Assembly (NCBI GenBank): GCA_038323315.1
Contig: JBBQGU010000056.1
Coordinates: 1 to 14,558 of the forward strand
From: Stagnihabitans sp038323315
GTDB lineage: Bacteria; Pseudomonadota; Alphaproteobacteria; Rhodobacterales; Rhodobacteraceae
Length of the DNA stretch: 14,558 nt
Direction: 5' to 3'
Positions 6,493 through 13,514 of this stretch are shown one piece after another. Below the pieces are notes generated by a model. The model worked only from the letters and a program-made list of their open reading frames with translations, was not told the DNA's origin and searched no databases. Position 1 is the stretch's first letter. Every line of letters starts with the position of its first letter. A program made the position numbers and the translations under genes.

Positions 6493-9230
6493 TCGCCCAG
6501 CCTTTCCAGCAATGCGGGCACGTGGACCTGATCGGATTTGTAATTGCCGGTCAGGACATACATCACGATATTGACGCCAAAGCGGTAGGCATATTCACGC
6601 TGCTGTTCTCCGGCATAGCCACGCCCGACCGGAAACATCGTCATGCCGTTGTCATCGACCGCCCAGGCACTGGCCCAGTCATTGCCGCCGATCACCACCG
6701 GCGTCACGCCATCGTTCAGGTTGCGAAACGGCATCCCCTCGGCCTGCTCGGCCTCGGGCGGGGCCGCCTCGACCCACACACCGCCACCGGCATAACGGCC
6801 GGGAAAATCCTGCAACAGATAGAAGGTCCGGGTCAGCACGTGATCTTGCGGCAACGGGTCCAGCGGCGGAATGTCCAGACCCAGCGCCAGCCGTTGCAGC
6901 GCCTGCGCCTCGGGCGAGGCACCGCCGACCCCGGCAACATCGCCGTCGCGGGTGTCGAACAGGATCAACACGCCGGTGCGCAAAAAGCGATTCAGCTTGG
7001 CATAGGCCGCAGCCGATGGCACTGCCGCATCCGCCGTCACGGGCCAGTACAGAAACGGAAAGAACGCCAGTTCATCCGTTTCGATATCCACCCCGATCGG
7101 CGCCAAAGGTTCCACCGCCGTGCGGTTGTACAACTGCTCGCTCAACCCCTGCAGCCCTGCCGCCGACACCCGGTCAACCTGCGCATCGCCGGTCTTGACA
7201 TAGGCCAGGATTACCCCCTCGGTCGCCGCAATCGCCATCTCATCCGGCGTTTGCGCCTGCGACGGCGGCGCGTGCAGCACCACCAGCCCCAGCACCAATC
7301 CCGCCGCCAGCCGCCCCAACCGCCCCGACACCAGCAGCGCCGCGAGGATATCCACCGACAACAGCATCAGCGCCGCCGCCAGCGCGACACCTTTCAGCGG
7401 CTGTTCCCGGGCCGCCGTCGGCCCCTCGATCTGCGTGCCCGCAGGCCATGCGGCGGCCACCAGTTCCGTCTTTGGCCCCACCGCATTCAGCGCCACCCGC
7501 CGGTCCGCCCCGGCATACAGGCCGGGCGGCAGCATGGCCGATGGCCCGTCCTGCAGGGCCGCCGCCAAAGCCTCGCCTTCCACGCCCGCCACGGCATCGG
7601 CCTTGGCCTCGGCCCCAAAGGCATCCAGCACGCGTTCGGGCACCCAGATCTGCCCGGCCAGTTCCGCCGCATCCGGCAAGGCCGGCCTTGTCGACACCGC
7701 CAACCGCTCCAGCATATCGACAAACAACCCCGACAAAGGCAGGCTGGACCAATCGGTATTGGCGGTCACATGGAACAGCACGACCTGCCCCTGCCCCACC
7801 ACCTTGCGCGTCACCAGCGGCGTGCCATCGGTCAGGGCGGCAATCGTCCGCCCGCCCAGTTCGGCGTCCGGTTCTGCCAGAACCTGACTGGTCACCGTCA
7901 CATCCGCCGGGATCACCAGCCCGTAAAACGGGCTGCCTTCCGCGAACGGAGCCAACGTCTTGGGATCATCCCAGCTCATCGCACCGCCCACCGTCCGCCC
8001 GCCTTCACGCAGGCGCACCGGCATCAACGGGTCCTCCTCCACCCGCCCGAAATCGCTGGCGGCCAACCTTGGCCCGCCAAAGCGCAGCAGCAGGCCGCCC
8101 TTGGTCACCCAAGCCTCCAACCCCGCAGCCTGGGTCGCGGACAGCCGCGCCACATCGGCCAGCACGATCACATCGGGATTTGCGGGCAGAATGTCGGTGA
8201 TGCCGCCGTCGATCAATTCCGCTGTAGGGGCCAAAGCCTGCCGCAGGTAATGCGTCGGCGACAGCAGTTGCAGCCCCTCACGGTCCGCCCCATCGGCGAC
8301 CAGCGCGACCTTGCGCCGCTTCAAACTGTCATCGGTCAGGCTGACCGCCCCCGCCGTCCGCTGCCCGACAATCTCGAACCGCGTGATGCGGTTGCGCAGT
8401 TCCGGCGGCAACACCAGCGCGGCCTTGGCCACAGTGTCGCCCGCCGCAAAACTGACCTTGCCCGTGGCAAGCTCACGGGTCACGCCCGACGGGTCCGGAC
8501 CCTTGGCAACCACCTCCGCCTCGGCAGCAACCCCGGCCAACCGCACCGCCGAAACCTGCACCGCCCCCTCCTCGAACGTCGCAGGCCGCAACGCCACCAC
8601 AGGCCGCCCGGTTTCAAACACCGTCACCGCGCCGTGGCTGTCAAGGTCGGCCAGCAGGTCATTCTGCCCCGGATGCGACAGGCCATCCGACAGCCAATAA
8701 CTGTCATGATCCCCCAGGTTCAGTACCTTGCGCCACAGCACATAATCCGGCAACCACGGCTGCGGCTGCAACGCCGCCAGCCGCCCCGTCACCGCATCCG
8801 CCGCCTGAAACACCACCTCTTGCGGCAGATCGGTCAGCCGCACCAGCGCCACCGTCCTCCCGTCCCGCCCGGCCTGCGCCACCAGATCGCTGGCCTGCTG
8901 CATCCGCTGCGCCCAATCCTGCGCCTCGGCCCAGCCGCCATCGACCAGCACCAGCAGCGGCTTGCCACTGCTCACAACCGCCTGCGGGTTCAGCACCGGC
9001 CCGGCAAAGCCCAGGATCACCAGCGCAATCGCCGCCATCCTGAGTGCCATCAACCACCACGGCGTCTTGTCCGCCTGCCGGTCCTCATCCATCAGACCCA
9101 GCAGCAGCGCCACACCCGGAAACCTGCGCCGGATCGGGGCAGGCGGCACCGCCCGCAGCAAGAACCACAGGACCGGCAGCGCCAGCAGCCCCCACAACAA
9201 CAGGGGCGAGGCAAAGGCCAGCCCCATCAT
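6489..9230 (-). CDS. BatA-like N-terminus / vWA / GATase-like / DUF4159 membrane protein, 913 aa
   Basis: Third gene of the MoxR cassette; function unknown. Residues about 8-27 (SPLLLWGLLALPVLWFLL) and 58-80 are membrane segments of the BatA/aerotolerance-regulator N-terminal type, separated by a basic loop (IRRRF). A vWA-like fold follows, but the MIDAS position reads VDGGWA (D97), lacking DxSxS. A GATase-1-like part (about 340-540) includes NPDVIVLADVARLS and GGLLLRFGGPRL. Segments at about 614-634 and 640-653 lead to APPSQA, after which residues 660-913 are the DUF4159 domain (ILAYVKTGD, LAFFPFLYWPV, GVLILFDTRDGD). Start ATG 9230 overlaps the DUF58 stop codon as ATGA; an upstream extension to 9311 lies wholly within DUF58 coding and is rejected. 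The stop overlaps the next start as ATGA. Confidence 0.88.
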   Translation of the reverse strand: MMGLAFASPLLLWGLLALPVLWFLLRAVPPAPIRRRFPGVALLLGLMDEDRQADKTPWWLMALRMAAIALVILGFAGPVLNPQAVVSSGKPLLVLVDGGWAEAQDWAQRMQQASDLVAQAGRDGRTVALVRLTDLPQEVVFQAADAVTGRLAALQPQPWLPDYVLWRKVLNLGDHDSYWLSDGLSHPGQNDLLADLDSHGAVTVFETGRPVVALRPATFEEGAVQVSAVRLAGVAAEAEVVAKGPDPSGVTRELATGKVSFAAGDTVAKAALVLPPELRNRITRFEIVGQRTAGAVSLTDDSLKRRKVALVADGADREGLQLLSPTHYLRQALAPTAELIDGGITDILPANPDVIVLADVARLSATQAAGLEAWVTKGGLLLRFGGPRLAASDFGRVEEDPLMPVRLREGGRTVGGAMSWDDPKTLAPFAEGSPFYGLVIPADVTVTSQVLAEPDAELGGRTIAALTDGTPLVTRKVVGQGQVVLFHVTANTDWSSLPLSGLFVDMLERLAVSTRPALPDAAELAGQIWVPERVLDAFGAEAKADAVAGVEGEALAAALQDGPSAMLPPGLYAGADRRVALNAVGPKTELVAAAWPAGTQIEGPTAAREQPLKGVALAAALMLLSVDILAALLVSGRLGRLAAGLVLGLVVLHAPPSQAQTPDEMAIAATEGVILAYVKTGDAQVDRVSAAGLQGLSEQLYNRTAVEPLAPIGVDIETDELAFFPFLYWPVTADAAVPSAAAYAKLNRFLRTGVLILFDTRDGDVAGVGGASPEAQALQRLALGLDIPPLDPLPQDHVLTRTFYLLQDFPGRYAGGGVWVEAAPPEAEQAEGMPFRNLNDGVTPVVIGGNDWASAWAVDDNGMTMFPVGRGYAGEQQREYAYRFGVNIVMYVLTGNYKSDQVHVPALLERLGE

Positions 9231-10093
9231 CGGCCCCCCTCCAACGCGCGGTAGGCCCATAGCAACGCCACCTGCGCCGCGTCCCCCGTATGGTGCGTCT
9301 GGTACAACCACCCCGACAGCGCGGCCAATTCTGCCAGCCGCGCCTTACGTTCCGCCAACCGTGCCAGATAGCGCACCTTCAGATCACCCGCCTGCTGCGT
9401 CTCATGGCGGACCGATCCGCCCATCGAGACGAACACCGTCCGCCCGTCAAACGGAAACGCCTCCTCGTCCGGGTCCAGCACCTGCAACAACACGCCGCGC
9501 ACGCCACGGTCGGCAGCGCGGGCCAACGAAGATTCGACGCCCTGAAGGTCGCCCAGAAAATCCGACAGGAACATTGCGCGGCCATGGGATACCAGCCCAT
9601 CCTCGACCGGCGTGCCATAGTCGACACCGCTGTCGGCAAAGCCCTGCAACAGCCGCATGACCTGCCCCCGGCCCGACCGTGGTGCACCCTGTCCCGCCAG
9701 CCCGACCCGCTCGCCGCCCCTCAACAGCAACACACCCAACGCCAACGCGATCAACCGCGCCCGGTCCGCCTTGGTCACCCGCTCGCGCGCCCCCGAAAAC
9801 CCCATGCTTTGCGACGGGTCCACCCACAGCATCACCGACTGCGCCGCCTGCCATTCGCGTTCGCGCACGAACTGCACATCCGACCGCGCCGACCTGCGCC
9901 AATCGATGTTGCGCGCCGAATCGCCGGCCATAGCCGCGCGGTACTGCCAGAAGTCATCGCCCGTACCCGCCCGCTTGCGTCCATGCTCCCCCATCGCGAC
10001 ATTGGCCGCCAGATGCTCGGCAGCAGCCAGCAAAGCGGGCAGCGATGCCCCCAAAGCCTCGGCCTGAGCCCGCAAGGCGACTGGGTCGGTCAA
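9227..10093 (-). CDS. DUF58 (vWA-like) protein, MoxR partner
   Basis: Second gene of the cassette. DUF58 proteins are usually encoded next to MoxR ATPases and are thought to act with them as a chaperone or metal-insertion pair; the target here is unknown. The 288-residue product has the family hallmark GDDFWQYRAAMAGD then RNIDWRRSAR (about 45-70), FVREREWQ (75-82) and an intact MIDAS-like LWVDPSQSMGF (D92, S94, S96). AMFLSDFLGDL (about 173-183) is the following beta-strand/acidic motif. No membrane segment or signal peptide is visible, so it is probably cytosolic. The start is TTG at 10093, overlapping the moxR stop (TTGA); the next in-frame Met is residue 34, already inside the conserved part, so TTG is preferred. 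The stop overlaps the next ATG (ATGA). Confidence 0.93.
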   Translation of the reverse strand: MTDPVALRAQAEALGASLPALLAAAEHLAANVAMGEHGRKRAGTGDDFWQYRAAMAGDSARNIDWRRSARSDVQFVREREWQAAQSVMLWVDPSQSMGFSGARERVTKADRARLIALALGVLLLRGGERVGLAGQGAPRSGRGQVMRLLQGFADSGVDYGTPVEDGLVSHGRAMFLSDFLGDLQGVESSLARAADRGVRGVLLQVLDPDEEAFPFDGRTVFVSMGGSVRHETQQAGDLKVRYLARLAERKARLAELAALSGWLYQTHHTGDAAQVALLWAYRALEGGR

Positions 10094-11073
10094 GCCAACA
10101 CCCGCCCTGCCACCCGGTCGATCACCCCCGTCAAGGTCTCACCCCGTGCCCGCGCGGCAAAGCTCAACGACATGCGGTGTTCCAGAACCGGCCGCGCCAG
10201 CGCCGCAACATCCTCGACCGAGGGCACCAATTGTCCGGTCAGCAAGGCCCGCGCCCGCACCATCAGCATCAACGCCTGCGCCGCCCGCGGCCCCGGCCCC
10301 CAGCTCAGAATGCCCGCCAGATCGGCCCCCTCCGGCTCGCCGGGACGGCACGACCGCACCAGATCCAGAATAGCCTCGACCACCTTTTCCCCCACCGGCA
10401 TCCGCCGCAGCAGGGCCTGCGCCGCAATCAACTGCGGCCCGGTAAACACTTGCGCCGCCGTGGCGCTGACCGCCCCGGTGGTCGCCAGCACGATATCCCG
10501 CTCGGTCGCCCGCGTCGGATAGGCGACATCGACCTGCACCAGAAACCTGTCCAACTGCGCCTCGGGCAGCGGATAGGTGCCTTCCTGCTCGATCGGGTTC
10601 TGCGTCGCCAGCACGTGAAACGGCGGCCCCAACTTGCGGTGCTGGCCCGCAATGGTCACCTCCCGCTCTTGCATCGCCTGCAACAAAGCCGACTGCGTCC
10701 GGGGGCTGGCGCGGTTGATCTCATCCGCCATCAGCAATTCGCAAAAGATCGGCCCTTCGATGAACCTAAAACTGCGGGCACCTTCGGCCCCATCCAGCAC
10801 CTCGGACCCCAGAATATCCGCCGGCATCAGGTCCGGCGTAAACTGGATGCGGTTGGCCCGCAACCCCATCACGGTCGACAACGTATCCACCAACAACGTC
10901 TTGCCCAACCCCGGCAGGCCCACCAACAGCGCATGTCCCCCGCACAGCATCGCGGCCAGCGTCAGTTCCACCACCCGGTCCTGCCCGATAAAGCGCCGGT
11001 TCACCTCGACCCGGGCGGCGGCCAATCCGGCCCCCAGCGCTTCGATCTCGGCTACAAGGTTCGCTTCGGTCAT
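10090..11073 (-). CDS. MoxR-family AAA+ ATPase
   Basis: First gene of the cassette. MoxR ATPases act as chaperone-like motors, generally with vWA-domain partners. The 327-residue product shows Walker A GLPGLGKT (52-59), the MoxR-type FTPDLMPADILG (about 78-89), Walker B LLMADEINRASPRTQ (113-127), sensor 1 LATQNPIEQEGTYPLPEAQLDRF (split as LATQNP at 155-160 and LDRF at 174-177, with the likely arginine finger R176), and the C-terminal lid with LSWGPGPRAAQAL. It is full length and every catalytic element is intact. Start ATG 11073 has GGGAG eight bases upstream. Its stop overlaps the TTG start of DUF58. A probable promoter lies 30-58 bases upstream in the gap shared with the divergent DUF1285 gene. 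Confidence 0.96.
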   Translation of the reverse strand: MTEANLVAEIEALGAGLAAARVEVNRRFIGQDRVVELTLAAMLCGGHALLVGLPGLGKTLLVDTLSTVMGLRANRIQFTPDLMPADILGSEVLDGAEGARSFRFIEGPIFCELLMADEINRASPRTQSALLQAMQEREVTIAGQHRKLGPPFHVLATQNPIEQEGTYPLPEAQLDRFLVQVDVAYPTRATERDIVLATTGAVSATAAQVFTGPQLIAAQALLRRMPVGEKVVEAILDLVRSCRPGEPEGADLAGILSWGPGPRAAQALMLMVRARALLTGQLVPSVEDVAALARPVLEHRMSLSFAARARGETLTGVIDRVAGRVLA

Positions 11074-11099
11074 GACAATGCTCCCGTACAGGTTATATG
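11072..11099 (+). promoter_or_regulatory. Possible promoter for the DUF1285-hyi pair
   Basis: ATGACA (11072-11077), 16-bp spacer, TATATG (11094-11099) on the plus strand, placing a start about 25 bases before the DUF1285 ATG. The -35 overlaps the start codon of moxR on the other strand. Confidence 0.4.
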
Positions 11100-11102
11100 T
11101 GC

Positions 11103-11131
11103 ATTAGAGCCAATCATGGCCCGGGGTACAA
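11103..11131 (-). promoter_or_regulatory. Possible promoter for the MoxR cassette
   Basis: Minus strand: TTGTAC (11131-11126), 17-bp spacer, TCTAAT (11108-11103), about 30 bases before the moxR ATG. The -10 is good (5 of 6); the -35 is weak beyond TTG. Confidence 0.4.
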
Positions 11132-11734
11132 ATGGCAAAATCGCTTCCACCGCAAACAGACCCGAAACTTATCGTGAAGCCATCGGCCGAAGGTTTGATG
11201 TCAGCTGTGCGCGCCGTCAAAGGCCCTCCGCCCGTGCATCTGTGGAATCCGCCGTTTTGTGGCGATATCGACATGCGGATCGCCCGGGACGGCACGTGGT
11301 ACTACCTCGGCACCCCCATCGGTCGCGCGCCAATGGTGAAACTGTTCTCCTCGATCCTGCGGCGCGATGGGGATGCCTATTTCCTCGTCACCCCGGTGGA
11401 AAAGGTCGGCATCAAGGTCGACGACGCCCCCCTGCTGGCCGTGGATTTCACCGCGACCGGCACCGGCCGCGACCAGACCCTGACCTTCACCACCAAGACC
11501 GAGGACACCGTCACCGCCGATGCCGACCACGCCCTGACCTTCCGCATCGCGCCAGATGGTGAACCGGCACCCTATATTCACGTCCGCGCCGGGCTCATCG
11601 CCCTGATCGACCGCAAGTCGTTCTACCGGCTGGTCGAATTGGGTTGCCATGAACCCCAATCCCGTGAAAGCTGGTTTGGCATCTGGTCACAAGGCCAGTT
11701 CTTCCCGATCCTGCCCTCAAACGAAATGACGTGA
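11132..11734 (+). CDS. DUF1285 family protein
   Basis: Conserved proteobacterial protein of unknown function, 200 residues, with no signal peptide or membrane segment. Recognisable family text includes GPPPVHLWNPPFCGDIDMRI (residues about 31-50), GTWYYLGTPIGR (54-65), MVKLFSSILRRDGD-AYFLVTPVEKVGI, LTFRIAPDGEPAPYIHVR and ALIDRKSFYRLVELG. Length matches the family (about 180-200). The ATG at 11132 has only a weak GGGG-type ribosome binding site. It is transcribed divergently from the MoxR cassette with a 58-bp shared gap, and its stop codon shares a base with the next ATG (TGATG), so the downstream isomerase gene is coupled to it. Nothing in the sequence shows what it binds. Confidence 0.93.
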   Translation: MAKSLPPQTDPKLIVKPSAEGLMSAVRAVKGPPPVHLWNPPFCGDIDMRIARDGTWYYLGTPIGRAPMVKLFSSILRRDGDAYFLVTPVEKVGIKVDDAPLLAVDFTATGTGRDQTLTFTTKTEDTVTADADHALTFRIAPDGEPAPYIHVRAGLIALIDRKSFYRLVELGCHEPQSRESWFGIWSQGQFFPILPSNEMT

Positions 11735-12510
11735 TGCCCCGCTACGCCGCGAATCTGACGATGCTCTTTACCGAAGTACCCAGCCTCGACCGGCCGGGCC
11801 TCGCAGCCCAAGCCGGTTTCGACGGGGTCGAGATGCTGTTTCCCTATGATCACCCCGCCAAGGATTGGCAGACAGCCTTGGGCGCCATGCCCCTCGCCCT
11901 GATCAACACCCCGCCCGGCGATTGGGTCGCAGGCGACCGCGGCCACGCTGCCGTGCCCGGGCTTGAAACCCGCTTTCGCGACGGCTTCCTGCGGGCCGCC
12001 GACCTTGCCACCCGCCTTGGCGCCGACCGCCTGCATGTCATGGCCGGTGTCGCGCGCGGGTCCGAGGCGACCCAGCTATACACCGAACACCTCGCCTGGG
12101 CCGCCGCTCAGGCCCCAAATCTGACCCTGTGCATCGAGCCTTTGAACACCGAGGATATGCCAGGCTATTTCCTGAACGATTTCGATCAGGCCGCCCGCAT
12201 CCTGACCGACCTTGACAACCCCCGCATCGGAATCCAGTTCGACCTGTGGCACGCCGCCCGCATCCATGGCGACCCTTGGGCGGTGTGGGAAAAGCACAAA
12301 ACCCACGTCAACCACATCCAAATCGCAGGCTTCCCGACCCGCTCTGAACCCGGCGGCGGCGGCTTTGACCTCACCGCCCTGTTCCGCGACCTCGATGCCA
12401 TAGGCTACCAGGGCTGGGTCGCCGCCGAATACCGCCCCGCCCGCGCCACCGTCCACGGTCTGGCCTGGCTGCACGCACTAAAGGCCCATTCCAAACTTAT
12501 CGGCGTCTGA
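11734..12510 (+). CDS. hyi: Hydroxypyruvate isomerase family protein (TIM barrel)
   Basis: AP-endonuclease-2-type TIM-barrel sugar isomerase; the Hyi/OtnI family interconverts hydroxypyruvate and tartronate semialdehyde, or isomerises 2-oxo-tetronates. The 258-residue product starts MPRYAANLTMLFTEVPSLDR and has GFDGVEMLFPYDHPA (28-42), INTPPGDWVAGDRG (57-70), CIEPLN (E135), GYFLND, IQFDLWH (D170), HIQIAG (Q196) and GWVAAEYRP (E232). The four acidic/Gln residues fit the metal and catalytic sites. The family's usual FD.YH.Q is FDLWHAAR here, so exact substrate is uncertain. ATG 11734 is chosen over the GTG at 11731 because it matches the family N-terminus. It is coupled to DUF1285 by TGATG. No tartronate semialdehyde reductase or glycerate kinase is nearby. 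Confidence 0.88.
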   Translation: MPRYAANLTMLFTEVPSLDRPGLAAQAGFDGVEMLFPYDHPAKDWQTALGAMPLALINTPPGDWVAGDRGHAAVPGLETRFRDGFLRAADLATRLGADRLHVMAGVARGSEATQLYTEHLAWAAAQAPNLTLCIEPLNTEDMPGYFLNDFDQAARILTDLDNPRIGIQFDLWHAARIHGDPWAVWEKHKTHVNHIQIAGFPTRSEPGGGGFDLTALFRDLDAIGYQGWVAAEYRPARATVHGLAWLHALKAHSKLIGV

Positions 12511-12517
12511 CCCCCCC

Positions 12518-12547
12518 ATTCATTCTGATCCAAATATCCCACGGGGG
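12518..12547 (-). repeat. Possible Rhodobacteraceae-type intergenic 'GATATTTG' box
   Basis: Minus strand reads CCCCCGTGGGATATTTGGAT then CAGAATGAATGG. From memory, this C-run followed by GATATTTG recurs next to gene ends in Rhodobacteraceae genomes, often after a CGGGGGTTTCAC-type hairpin as here. Only one copy is present in the window, so the repeat status is recall and not seen. Confidence 0.4.
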
Positions 12548-12549
12548 CG

Positions 12550-12575
12550 GCGATCATGCCCTTGGGCAAAATCGC
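12550..12575. other. Imperfect inverted repeat between convergent genes
   Basis: GCGATTTTGCCC and GGGCATGATCGC (minus strand) can pair at 10 of 12 positions across a 2-base AA gap. With the adjacent G-rich hairpin it makes the 95-bp hyi/cyclodeaminase gap highly structured. Confidence 0.5.
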
Positions 12576-12576
12576 G

Positions 12577-12595
12577 CGGGGGTGTGAAACCCCCG
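12577..12595 (-). terminator. Probable terminator for the EamA-HAD-cyclodeaminase operon
   Basis: Minus strand CGGGGGT-TTCAC-ACCCCCG (7-bp GC-rich stem) begins 11 bases after the cyclodeaminase stop and is followed by CGCGATTTTG, so a short T-run is displaced five bases from the stem. It could act in both directions, also ending the convergent hyi transcript. Confidence 0.6.
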
Positions 12596-12605
12596 GCTCC
12601 TGCCC

Positions 12606-13514
12606 TCAACGCCCACGCCAGCACGCCAGAATATACACTGCGGTCATCAGATCCAGATGCGCCCCGCCGCCATTCTTGGCTATGGTGATCTCATCCTCCG
12701 ACCGCCGCACGAATGCGCCCAGGTCGTAGAAATCCGCCACCACATCCGCCTCCACAATCGCCCCGCTCGCAAGCGGCGCCATCAACTCGCCAATGTGATG
12801 CAGCGTCGTCGCCCGCGCATCCACAAACACCCGCGCCCTTTGCATCGCCTCATCATCCACCTCACGCATTGCCGGAGTATAGGCCCCGATCAAGTCCAGA
12901 TGCTGCCCCGCCTGCAACCACGCGCCCTTTACAACCGGCTCGGTCGCCATTGTTGCCGTGCAGATCACATCCGCCGCCCGCACCGCCGCCTCCAGATCGT
13001 CGGCCACCTGCAATCCCGGCACCTCCGCCGCCATCCGCGCTGCCCCCGCAGCACTCCGGTTCCACACGGTAAACTCGGCCCCCGGAAACTGGCTGCCATA
13101 GGCTTGCACCATCGACCGCGCCACCGCCCCTGCCCCCACCAGCAAAAACCGCCGCGACCCTTTCCGCGCCAGACGCGCGGCCGCCAGCAAACTGTCGCCG
13201 GCCGTCTTCCACCTGGTCACCAGGTGGAAATCCAGCAGGGCCTTTGGAACGCCGGTCACATCGTCAAACAGCGTCACCACGCCGTTGACCGTCGGCAGGC
13301 CAAGTGCGGCATTGCCCGCGGAAATCGTCCCCACCTTGACCAGCGACCCCAACCCGGTGATCCACGCCGCACGGTCCAGCAAGACATCCTGCCCCCGGTA
13401 CAGCAGCAGATCGGCAATCTCGGCCCGGGGCAACAGATGCCCGGCCTCGATCGCCGCGGTCAAACCGGCCCAGGACATCACCGCTTCGGCCTCCTTGCCA
13501 ACAAACTCGATCAC
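12606..13514 (-). CDS. Ornithine cyclodeaminase / mu-crystallin family dehydrogenase
   Basis: NAD(P)-dependent enzyme of the family that includes ornithine cyclodeaminase, alanine dehydrogenase and delta1-pyrroline-2-carboxylate reductase; substrate is not determined by the sequence. From GTG 13514 the product has 302 residues: VIEFVGKEAEAVMSW at the N-terminus, LYRGQD (38-43), SLVKVGTISAGN with the likely carboxylate-binding K60, GLPTVNGVVTLFD, VTRWKTAGDSLLAA, the Rossmann loop VGAGAVARSM (126-135), VWNRS, and DLIGAYTPAMREVD. GTG 13514 overlaps the stop of the HAD gene (GTGA) and gives the family-like N-terminus. An ATG 12 codons later also has AAGGAGG upstream (11-base spacing) and is the main alternative. 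It is the last gene of the operon and is followed by a hairpin. Confidence 0.85.
   Translation of the reverse strand: MIEFVGKEAEAVMSWAGLTAAIEAGHLLPRAEIADLLLYRGQDVLLDRAAWITGLGSLVKVGTISAGNAALGLPTVNGVVTLFDDVTGVPKALLDFHLVTRWKTAGDSLLAAARLARKGSRRFLLVGAGAVARSMVQAYGSQFPGAEFTVWNRSAAGAARMAAEVPGLQVADDLEAAVRAADVICTATMATEPVVKGAWLQAGQHLDLIGAYTPAMREVDDEAMQRARVFVDARATTLHHIGELMAPLASGAIVEADVVADFYDLGAFVRRSEDEITIAKNGGGAHLDLMTAVYILACWRGR

Noticed and set aside
4339..6531. Plus-strand open frame of 730 codons opposite the 688-aa membrane protein
   Set aside because: Arg/Gln/His/Pro-rich composition typical of antisense frames in GC-rich genes; no domain, and the minus strand carries clear motifs and coupled starts.
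6522..9254. Plus-strand open frame of 910 codons opposite the DUF4159 gene
   Set aside because: Same antisense artefact: dominated by R, Q, H and P, with no recognisable fold or ribosome binding site.
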